From Clostridia bacterium (GTDB lineage: Bacteria; Bacillota; Clostridia; Oscillospirales; Acutalibacteraceae), in assembly GCA_900769375.1 (NCBI GenBank), contig CAAGGN010000059.1, positions 1 through 8,054 on the forward strand: a stretch of 8,054 nucleotides of DNA. The letters run 5' to 3'. The position numbers were made by a program, and so were the translations under genes. Positions 1-5,042 of the stretch are shown here, in pieces (position 1 is the stretch's first letter; each line of letters begins with the position of its first letter). The notes below the pieces were generated by a model, which worked only from the letters and a program-made list of their open reading frames with translations, did no database searches and had not been told where the DNA came from.

Positions 1-464
1 AGGGAGATTGTAGCGGCCTCGGTAAAAGGAAACTTTCCATCAACAGTAACGCCAATGGTGATATCCTTATCGAACTTTACGTCAGGAAGGTAATCGATCT
101 TGAGGTTATAAGCGCCGTCTTTTTCAATATCAACGGTCCACTCACACCAAGAGTTATCTTCACTTAAAGATACTGCGGTGCGTTCAAGAACCTCAGATGC
201 CTTTGACTTTTCAGCAGCGGCCTTTGCTGCATCAAGCTCATATACCTTTTCCGTATCGGCGAATTCTTTTACCGTATCATATTTGCCAAAGTAACCGTTA
301 GCGGTTGCATTGGCAACAGAATCGGAAGCGCCGATATCAGCTGCTGCATCTTTTTCATCAGCTTTATCTGCAAATGCACATTGGGCAGATGCAACGAGTA
401 AAGCTGCGATAACTACAAAAGCTGCTGATTTTTTGAGTAGTTTTTTCAGTAAATTTGCTTTCAT
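1..464 (-). CDS. Secreted protein N-terminus, probable large ABC-transporter solute-binding protein (partial)
   Basis: The reading frame is open from an ATG at 464 to the window edge (about 154 codons), so only the N-terminus is visible. It has a basic start (MKANLLKKLLKK), a hydrophobic core and a type I cleavage site near CAFA/D (about residue 32). The nearby Cys lacks a good lipobox. A lysine- and alanine-rich spacer follows. From about residue 95 there is a beta-rich stretch (WCEWTVDIEKDGAYNLKIDY, then VDGKFPF) that resembles the galactose-binding-like domain at the N-terminus of a family of large extracellular solute-binding proteins in Clostridia and Paenibacillus. That assignment is from memory of the family; the solute-binding domain itself would lie off the window. 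A GGAG site sits 7 bases before the ATG. The promoter and putative AraC operator lie just upstream. Secretion is confident; the exact role is not. Another carbohydrate-binding surface protein is possible. Confidence 0.6.
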   Translation of the reverse strand, partial: MKANLLKKLLKKSAAFVVIAALLVASAQCAFADKADEKDAAADIGASDSVANATANGYFGKYDTVKEFADTEKVYELDAAKAAAEKSKASEVLERTAVSLSEDNSWCEWTVDIEKDGAYNLKIDYLPDVKFDKDITIGVTVDGKFPFTEAATIS

Positions 465-527
465 CTTGCTGCTCCTTTTTTGAGAATTGATAAGTATATA
501 TATAATACACACAAATTATCATAATAC

Positions 528-556
528 ATAATACCACATTTTACACAAAAAAACTA
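528..556 (-). promoter_or_regulatory. Promoter of the solute-binding-like gene, abutting a putative AraC operator
   Basis: On the minus strand the sequence reads TAGTTT (556-551), 17 bases, TATTAT (533-528). The -35 is poor and the -10 is good, as expected for an activator-dependent promoter. The -35 is immediately adjacent to the AraC-type half-site at 557-572, the same arrangement as the promoter at 2877-2905. The predicted transcript starts near 521, giving a leader of about 57 bases. Confidence 0.55.
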
Positions 557-593
557 TGCGATTTTTTATCATAAAGTCGCATTTTTTTACTTT
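557..593. promoter_or_regulatory. Putative AraC-type operator (copy 1)
   Basis: TGCGATTTTTTATCAT (557-572) matches the half-site repeated at 2906-2942 at 15 of 16 bases. A degenerate second half-site (CGCATTTTTTTAC, from 578) lies exactly 21 bases on and keeps the GC and TTT...TTA positions (9 of 16). The proximal half-site touches the -35 of the minus-strand promoter. Assignment to the AraC regulator encoded at 3112 is inferred from sharing and proximity. Confidence 0.5.
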
Positions 594-694
594 TTTTTAT
601 CAACTTCACATAAATCGTTTGGTAATTTTGTATATTTTAACCTTAAAACCTTCAAAACTGCTATATTTTATCCACAGTTGCCAACAAAAATTAA

Positions 695-723
695 AGCACG
701 GATTCACTAAAAATTCCCGTGCT
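695..723 (-). terminator. Possible weak terminator hairpin
   Basis: The arms AGCACGG (695-701) and CCGTGCT (717-723) form a 7-bp stem around a 15-base A/T-rich loop. Read on the minus strand, the stem is followed by TTTAATTTTTG, an interrupted T tract. It could end a short minus-strand transcript from the 724-904 region or act as a back-up to the terminator at 911-946. On the plus strand the downstream tract is worse. Confidence 0.3.
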
Positions 724-774
724 CTTAACATATTTTTATATTTTTAAATTCCCCTTTATTTCGCTCATTTAAGA

Positions 775-850
775 GGTTTTTCGATGCAAATATGGTTTTC
801 TCTGTTTCCTTTCGACATGTGGGGCTTTCGACACGCTTCATCGAAAAACC
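775..850. repeat. 12-bp perfect inverted repeat with internal direct repeat
   Basis: GGTTTTTCGATG (775-786) and CATCGAAAAACC (839-850) are exact reverse complements separated by 52 bases. Inside lies a direct repeat, CTTTCGACATG (809-819) and CTTTCGACACG (825-835), with a 16-bp period. No open reading frame with a ribosome-binding site is visible here. It may be a structured RNA, a protein-binding site or a remnant of a mobile repeat; the sequence does not decide. Confidence 0.5.
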
Positions 851-910
851 GCAAATTTTAAATGCGATTTTTTTGCAAATACATATATATTTCACCTATA
901 AATTTTGCCT

Positions 911-946
911 AAAAAATAAAAACGGCTCTGCAAAATCGCAGAGCCG
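911..946 (-). terminator. Rho-independent terminator of the 2755-973 operon
   Basis: The 9-bp perfect stem CGGCTCTGC (923-931) / GCAGAGCCG (938-946) has a 6-base loop. Read on the minus strand it is followed by a T-rich tract (TTTTTATTTTTT). It lies 26 bases past the stop codon of the acidic lipoprotein gene. Confidence 0.88.
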
Positions 947-972
947 AAAATATATAACGCGTTAGGAGTTTA

Positions 973-1404
973 TTAATTTATTGTCGAATCTTGCCAAGGT
1001 GCATATCCTTCCATTTCACCTTGGTCTTTATTGGAATCGGCGACGTCCTTATCGGAGTCCTTGTCGGAATCCTTATCAGAATCCTTATCGGAATCTTTAT
1101 CGTCATCCTTTTCGTTTGAGGGCTCTTCGTCCTTCGACGGATTAGACTGACTTGAATCGCCACTTCCATCCACATTAGATGAATCGTCAGAAGGTTTGGA
1201 AATCACGCTACCGGTATCGAAATCGATAACTATATCTCCGCTTTCATCATCTTCTTCATCATCAAAGATTATTTCATCATAACCCTGGGATTCATTTTTG
1301 TCGCCTGACTGAGTCTTATCTTTATCATTCCTCTTGCAGGCAACAAAAGAAGTTGCCAATAAAAGAACTGATAATAGCAAGGATAAAGCTTTTATTAATT
1401 TCAT
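973..1404 (-). CDS. Small acidic lipoprotein with DKDS tandem repeats, function unknown
   Basis: The 143-aa product has a typical lipoprotein signal: MKLIK, a hydrophobic core (ALSLLLSVLLLATSFVA) and a lipobox Cys at residue 23 (FVAC). After cleavage it should be anchored to the outer face of the membrane. The rest is low-complexity and strongly acidic, rich in Asp, Glu, Ser and Lys, with about five DKDS-type tetrapeptides at about residues 100-121. It ends in a distinctive tail (GYAPWQDSTIN). No catalytic domain is visible; it looks like a spacer or surface peptide rather than an enzyme. It is the last gene of a three-gene operon, 21 bases after the small 49-aa gene, with GGAGG four bases before the ATG and a strong terminator just after. 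A Ca2+-binding or truncated protein is possible, but nothing seen supports either. Confidence 0.75.
   Translation of the reverse strand: MKLIKALSLLLSVLLLATSFVACKRNDKDKTQSGDKNESQGYDEIIFDDEEDDESGDIVIDFDTGSVISKPSDDSSNVDGSGDSSQSNPSKDEEPSNEKDDDKDSDKDSDKDSDKDSDKDVADSNKDQGEMEGYAPWQDSTIN
1046..1105. repeat. 12-bp coding tandem repeat (about 5 units)
   Basis: Successive units read TCCTTATCGGAG, TCCTTGTCGGAA, TCCTTATCAGAA, TCCTTATCGGAA and TCTTTATCGTCA on the plus strand. Each encodes a four-residue Asp/Ser/Lys unit in the minus-strand lipoprotein. Copy-number change would add or remove four residues without breaking the frame. Confidence 0.85.
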
Positions 1405-1425
1405 ATATCCTCCAAAACAGACGGT

Positions 1426-1575
1426 TTATACGCCTTCGTCACGTATTACAAAGTCGTCGTCATAATCACCTGTGCCGCCGTCGATAGTATCTTCGCCTTC
1501 GCCGCTGGCAGTTACAATATCCTTAACTTGAAGCACGATAATTTGGGCTTCAGGATCTAAAAAACTTTTCTTCAT
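1426..1575 (-). CDS. Small acidic protein (49 aa), unknown function
   Basis: A short gene starts at ATG 1575 and ends at TAA 1426. It has an excellent ribosome-binding site (GGGAGG at 1590-1585, nine bases before the ATG). It lies 31 bases after the cohesin-like gene and 21 bases before the lipoprotein gene, on the same strand, so it is almost certainly co-transcribed. The product begins MKKSFLDPEAQIIVLQVKDI, followed by VTASGEGED, a Gly/Asp-rich stretch and an acidic C-terminus; there is no transmembrane segment or Cys. The N-terminal pattern (MKK, Pro-Glu, I-I-V-L, D-I-V-T-A-S-G) is like small hypothetical proteins I recall from Clostridia, none with a function known to me. The hydrophobic half followed by a Gly-rich acidic half is loosely precursor-peptide-like, but no modification or export genes are visible beside it. 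Confidence 0.8.
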   Translation of the reverse strand: MKKSFLDPEAQIIVLQVKDIVTASGEGEDTIDGGTGDYDDDFVIRDEGV

Positions 1576-1606
1576 TTCTATTTTCCTCCCTAAATATCGT
1601 ACTTAA

Positions 1607-2755
1607 TTACTGCTGTTCTGGTTTGTATTCTACAGACTGAACGTTTTCTGAATATGTGTACTTGCCGCCAACCTCGGAATAACCGATAGCGGAATAACGA
1701 GTATTGGCCTGAGGATTGGTTACGCGGAGCGCATACTGACGATGCTGAGAACCGCCAACCTCACCCTTCCAGGTATATGTAGTACGTTTAACGCGGCCTA
1801 TTCTAACGAAATCATTTTCGCCTTCACCATATACAATCCTAATTTTTTTATTCGCATTATCACCATTCAAATGCTCTTTGCAAAGATTCATAATATAATC
1901 AAAAAATGCCTTGTCGTCAGCATATGAAGAAGCTTTAGCTTTTCTGAATTCTGTATAGTCACCCATAATAACAATTGTGCCAAGGTTTCTATTATCGGTA
2001 TCAATAGCATAGGAACCAAACTGAATACCTTCGGGAACGATTACAGCATTATCGCCTTCACCATAAATTTTTTCTGCGCTCTCAGCTACGGCAAAAGAAG
2101 TAACAGCAACTTCTTCTGTAGGTAACTTGAAGTAAGAAACGGTAGTACCTTCAGCGAAATCACCTTTTTCGTCTTTTATGGCATAACCGCCATCTTTATC
2201 CTTAACGCTACCGAAGGGAATAAAGTAACCCTCTCGAGCTACAGGAGCTTCATCTACGCGAGCATTGGTAACAGAAATAACGCCGTTGTTAAGAACAACG
2301 CTGCTATAATTAGTTTCATTTGCATCAACAAACATATTAGCTGCTATTTCAACGTCGCTTAAAGCAGCGGCACCGGCAGTTTTGGTAAGGTTAAGAGTGA
2401 AATCAAAACCTTCATGGGTTCTAACATCGAGGAATCTAATAGTATTAGTATCGTTGTCAACAACAAAGTTGCTATCCTTAACCCATTTATTGTCGTTCTT
2501 GTCATCACTGCCAACTTCTGTGATAGATACGAACTTGTAACCTTCGGGTATGGTTATAGTGAAATCGGAACCGTAAATAACGTCGAAATTATCGGTAGAA
2601 ACCCTTAAACTTACTGTTGTACCTTCGTCGTAATCTACATAACTTGTTGAAGCGCTGATAGAGGGTGCTTCGTTTGCGGCGTTAGCGGTTAAGCAGGTGA
2701 AAACCATAGCTAAAGCTAATACGACTGCAAATGTCTTTTTAAATAAAGATGCCAT
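1607..2755 (-). CDS. Secreted cohesin-like domain protein
   Basis: The 382-aa product has a type I signal peptide (MASLFKKTFAVVLALAMVFT, cleavage near ANA/A at about residue 26-27). Residues about 31-163 look like a cohesin-type beta sandwich: an early YDEGTTVSLRV strand, FTITIPEGYKFVSI in place of the usual F-x-L-x-Y-D/P strand, NTIRFLD, and an ending FVDANETNYSSVVLNNG that matches the cohesin pattern D-x-x-G-x-x-x-x-x-x-N-G. Residues about 170-382 form a second region I do not recognise by name; its end (ANTRYSAIGYSEVGGKYTYS) resembles the beta-rich C-terminal units common in clostridial surface proteins. No SLH domain, sortase motif or dockerin is seen, so the protein should be released or held by a partner. 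It is the first gene of the operon, with GGAG six bases before the ATG. Cohesin assignment is moderate; another Ig-like fold is possible. Confidence 0.7.
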   Translation of the reverse strand: MASLFKKTFAVVLALAMVFTCLTANAANEAPSISASTSYVDYDEGTTVSLRVSTDNFDVIYGSDFTITIPEGYKFVSITEVGSDDKNDNKWVKDSNFVVDNDTNTIRFLDVRTHEGFDFTLNLTKTAGAAALSDVEIAANMFVDANETNYSSVVLNNGVISVTNARVDEAPVAREGYFIPFGSVKDKDGGYAIKDEKGDFAEGTTVSYFKLPTEEVAVTSFAVAESAEKIYGEGDNAVIVPEGIQFGSYAIDTDNRNLGTIVIMGDYTEFRKAKASSYADDKAFFDYIMNLCKEHLNGDNANKKIRIVYGEGENDFVRIGRVKRTTYTWKGEVGGSQHRQYALRVTNPQANTRYSAIGYSEVGGKYTYSENVQSVEYKPEQQ

Positions 2756-2876
2756 AAAAAACTCCTATCCGGCATAAGCCAATTTTGATAAATTCAAATA
2801 AAATCTGCCACGCATTAAAGCAGACTTATTTTGGCGGCAAAATAGCACAAGGGTATACTATGCCACCTTTTAAATT

Positions 2877-2905
2877 ATTGTAATTCAAAACGCGAAGAAA
2901 AACAA
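2877..2905 (-). promoter_or_regulatory. Promoter of the cohesin-like operon
   Basis: On the minus strand the sequence reads TTGTTT (2905-2900), 17 bases, TACAAT (2882-2877). It directly abuts the tandem AraC-type operator. The leader to the ATG at 2755 would be about 115 bases. Other -10-like sequences exist closer to the gene, so the start site is not certain. Confidence 0.55.
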
Positions 2906-2942
2906 TGCGATTTCTTATCATAAAACTGCGATTTCTTATCAT
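2906..2942. promoter_or_regulatory. Tandem AraC-type operator (copy 2)
   Basis: Two perfect 16-bp copies of TGCGATTTCTTATCAT lie at 2906-2921 and 2927-2942, a 21-bp period or two helical turns. This is the spacing of direct half-sites used by AraC-family dimers at I1/I2-type sites. The proximal copy touches the -35 of the minus-strand operon. The distal copy is 78 bases before the -35 of the AraC gene itself. A TTTCTTGCATC-containing stretch follows at 2945-2960 and may be a degenerate third copy. Confidence 0.65.
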
Positions 2943-3020
2943 TTTGATGTTTCTTGCATCGTTTTGTTTATTTTGTGTTGTCATTTTAACCAAATACTAC
3001 AGGTAAAAACTAAAAAATAC

Positions 3021-3049
3021 TTGAAAAGTATGCTTGACTAAGATATAAT
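3021..3049 (+). promoter_or_regulatory. Promoter of the AraC-family gene
   Basis: TTGAAA (3021-3026), a 17-base spacer and a perfect TATAAT (3044-3049). Transcription would begin near 3056, giving a leader of about 56 bases that contains the A/T palindrome AATTTAAATT. An overlapping alternative is TTGACT with TACAAT 16 bases on. Confidence 0.75.
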
Positions 3050-3111
3050 CTATTATACAATGTGACAATTTAAATTGCAACAATATATCACACCTTTTAT
3101 GGAGAAATTTT

Positions 3112-3957
3112 ATGAGCGAACAACACTGCTTGAAAAACGGGAATTTTGATGAATTCGGTAACCCTAACTATTTTTTTCAGTGCACCTATTCAAGAACTTT
3201 AATATCAGAAGAACATTATCATGATTTTTATGAAATAGTATACGTATATTCGGGTGGCTGTGTTCAGGTTATTAATTCCGTTCCTCAGTCTTTTTCAGCC
3301 GGCGATATAACTATGCTCTGTCCCGGAACGGCCCACTATTTTAAAGACCAACAACCCAACACCTCTGTTATTTCCTTATCCATAAAGAAGGAAGAAATGG
3401 AGAGGTTTATTTATCCTTATGCCCGTGACGAACATTTCATCAAGAATGACGCGCCCATAACCGTTCACCTTGACCTTTCGGAGCAAAGAAACATTCAAAA
3501 CGCTTATCTTCCTATTATTTCAGCTCCAAAGGAACTTCAAGAGGCATACTGCAAAATACTGCTCGGAGTCGCTGTTCCTCTATTCTATTCTAAATTCATT
3601 ATAAGATCAGATAATAAATCCGGTGCGCCTCAAGCTTTCACCCTTTTGCTCTCGGCTATGATGGAGCCCGAAAATATTAAAAAAGGCATTGATGCGATGA
3701 TAGAGATATCAAACTTCAGCCACTCCCACCTTTGCCGCATATTCAAGCAATATATGAACGTTTCTCCCCATCAATACATAACTTCGCTTCGTATGAATTA
3801 TGCTTTTGACCTTGTAACCTCATCGGATATGCCCTTTGAAAACATTGCCGAATCCATTGGATACGCTTCCTTTAGCCACTTTAGCCACAAATTTAAGGAT
3901 ACCTACAGGAAAACCCCTGCCAATATGCGAAAGCTATATAAAAACCGAACAGTATAA
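3112..3957 (+). CDS. AraC-family transcriptional regulator with cupin sensor domain
   Basis: The 281-aa length is typical of two-domain AraC regulators of sugar use. Residues about 20-130 form a cupin-like ligand-binding domain: HYHDFYEIVYVYSG at 35-48 and PGTAHYF at 71-77 are the two characteristic motifs. Residues about 185-281 carry the double helix-turn-helix: ISNFSHSHLCRIFKQYMNVS (first) and NIAESIGYASFSHFSHKFKD (second), ending in the family pattern Y-R-K-T-P-A. The start ATG has GGAG seven bases upstream. The gene is divergent from the cohesin-like operon and is followed at once by a terminator. The tandem direct repeat in the shared intergenic region is the natural candidate for its binding site and could also serve for autoregulation. 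The ligand is probably a sugar, by family only; nothing visible names it. Confidence 0.93.
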   Translation: MSEQHCLKNGNFDEFGNPNYFFQCTYSRTLISEEHYHDFYEIVYVYSGGCVQVINSVPQSFSAGDITMLCPGTAHYFKDQQPNTSVISLSIKKEEMERFIYPYARDEHFIKNDAPITVHLDLSEQRNIQNAYLPIISAPKELQEAYCKILLGVAVPLFYSKFIIRSDNKSGAPQAFTLLLSAMMEPENIKKGIDAMIEISNFSHSHLCRIFKQYMNVSPHQYITSLRMNYAFDLVTSSDMPFENIAESIGYASFSHFSHKFKDTYRKTPANMRKLYKNRTV

Positions 3958-3960
3958 ACT

Positions 3961-3990
3961 AAACCGCCCTCAAAAGAGGGCGGTTTTTTT
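3961..3990 (+). terminator. Strong rho-independent terminator, probably bidirectional
   Basis: The arms AAACCGCCCTC (3961-3971) and GAGGGCGGTTT (3976-3986) form an 11-bp perfect stem with an AAAA loop, followed by T7 in all. It begins three bases after the AraC stop codon. The EamA gene converges from the other side, with its stop 11 bases from the T tract, and may share the hairpin, though its T tract is weaker. Confidence 0.93.
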
Positions 3991-4000
3991 AATCTGCGTC

Positions 4001-4876
4001 TTATGCCTTTATAAACAAATCAACTGCTCCGCTTAAAAGCACTATGGCAATTATTCCCGTAATTACACCGAAAAGCTGAAGCTTTGAAAACTTTTCCTTA
4101 TATAAAACGGCTCCCATTATTGCGCAGAGTAAAACCAATGCGCCGTTAAATATTGGGAAGAAAACAACCGATGGAAGTTCTTTGGAAAGAGTGAGATTAA
4201 ATCGATTATATAGGCAACTAAGTACACCTGCCAAGACACCATAAAAGGCCTGCTTTTTAGATAAGGAGAACTTCTCTCTTAAAGATACGGAGAGAACCAG
4301 CAAGAGCACCACCATTGTCACGGCCGATACCAATATCATATTGGAAGGATTATTCTCTCCGCCGTCAGATTTTCCAAACACCTTGAATACAACGCCCACG
4401 GCAGAACAGAAAAGGAAATAGAAGAAACAGTAAACACCCCATTTCACCGTCATCTTCATATCGGATTTTGGATCAACGCAAAGAATAACCGAAGCAAGTA
4501 TAGCGGCAAGACCTATAAACTGCAAAACAGAGGGTTTTTCATTATAAGCGAAAACTCCGAAAAGAGTGGTTACGAGCATAGAGCAATTACATACTACAGA
4601 GGATATGGAAATCGGTCCCGTACTCATAGCCCTCATTTTAAAGAAAAGGAACATTGCTTGAACAACACCGTAAATCAAACCGAAAATTATTTCCGCCGAA
4701 TTGATTTCAGATAGGTTTGCGAATGGCAAAAGTCCAACTATCCAAACCACAGAGGAAAGCGCGGTAAATAAAAATCTGCTATATTTTCCCTCATCAGCAA
4801 GCTGATGATAACAAATGACGTTACCCGTTGCGAGAAGGATGGAGCCCACTAACATTAAATAATAAACAATTTGCAT
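4001..4876 (-). CDS. EamA/DMT-superfamily membrane transporter
   Basis: The 291-aa product is almost entirely hydrophobic, with about ten predicted membrane segments in two repeats, the standard EamA (drug/metabolite transporter) layout. The first repeat ends with the pattern FGVFAYNEKPSVLQFIGLAA at about residues 105-130. The second ends with MGAVLYKEKFSKLQLFGVIT near residues 255-275; this G-x-x-x-x-x-E-K/x followed by a final helix is the family signature. The product sits in the cytoplasmic membrane and moves a small metabolite; members export amino acids, nucleosides and other compounds, so the substrate cannot be named. The ATG has GAGG about eight bases upstream. The gene is divergent from the transglutaminase lipoprotein and convergent with the AraC gene, and forms a single-gene unit. 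Confidence 0.88.
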   Translation of the reverse strand: MQIVYYLMLVGSILLATGNVICYHQLADEGKYSRFLFTALSSVVWIVGLLPFANLSEINSAEIIFGLIYGVVQAMFLFFKMRAMSTGPISISSVVCNCSMLVTTLFGVFAYNEKPSVLQFIGLAAILASVILCVDPKSDMKMTVKWGVYCFFYFLFCSAVGVVFKVFGKSDGGENNPSNMILVSAVTMVVLLLVLSVSLREKFSLSKKQAFYGVLAGVLSCLYNRFNLTLSKELPSVVFFPIFNGALVLLCAIMGAVLYKEKFSKLQLFGVITGIIAIVLLSGAVDLFIKA

Positions 4877-4885
4877 ACCTATAAC

Positions 4886-4905
4886 CTCGAATCTGCTTAA
4901 TCGAG
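4886..4905. promoter_or_regulatory. Inverted repeat at the EamA transcription start
   Basis: CTCGA (4886-4890) and TCGAG (4901-4905) are exact inverted arms separated by 10 bases. They span the predicted transcription start of the EamA gene and overlap its ribosome-binding site. This is a possible repressor operator; the short arms mean chance is not excluded. Confidence 0.25.
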
Positions 4906-4908
4906 AGA

Positions 4909-4937
4909 ATTATAACACATTTCTCCTATAATTTCCA
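4909..4937 (-). promoter_or_regulatory. Promoter of the EamA transporter gene
   Basis: On the minus strand the sequence reads TGGAAA (4937-4932), a 17-base spacer and a perfect TATAAT (4914-4909) with an extended -10 TG. The leader would be about 25 bases. Confidence 0.7.
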
Positions 4938-4975
4938 TATGTTTTTCATATATTTTCAAGTTTTTATTTGCCGCA

Positions 4976-5005
4976 TTGACACCAATCGGTTTTAAATGTT
5001 ATAAT
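4976..5005 (+). promoter_or_regulatory. Consensus promoter of the transglutaminase lipoprotein gene
   Basis: Perfect TTGACA (4976-4981), an 18-base spacer and a perfect TATAAT (5000-5005), with a TG extension before the -10. It should be a strong housekeeping-sigma promoter, giving a leader of about 30 bases. Confidence 0.85.
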
Positions 5006-5028
5006 ACTTATACAAAGTAATTCTAAAC

Positions 5029-5036
5029 AGGCGGTG
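5029..5036 (+). promoter_or_regulatory. Ribosome-binding site that sets a TTG start
   Basis: AGGCGGTG differs from the consensus AGGAGGTG by one base and lies six bases before TTG 5043. The alternative GTG at 5034 is inside this site and would have no ribosome-binding site of its own at a workable distance. Confidence 0.7.
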
Positions 5037-5042
5037 AAAATA

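Noticed and set aside
668..676. Perfect DnaA box TTATCCACA
   Set aside because: It is a single isolated 9-mer with no cluster and no dnaA or dnaN nearby. The one-mismatch copies at about 5836 and 6249 are inside a coding region. An origin is not supported.
556..747. Plus-strand 63-codon open frame
   Set aside because: It begins inside the putative operator, has no ribosome-binding site, and is made of Phe/Ile/Leu/Lys codons expected from AT-rich non-coding DNA.
863..878. Third AraC-like half-site (TGCGATTTTTTTGCAA)
   Set aside because: It matches only 12 of 16 bases, has no second half-site 21 bp away and no promoter abutting it. The A/T-rich context makes chance likely.
978..1175. Minus-strand frame overlapping the acidic lipoprotein, rich in Arg/Ile/Pro
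   Set aside because: It is the frame-shifted reading of the DKDS repeat, without a ribosome-binding site; the lipoprotein frame has the signal peptide and start signals.
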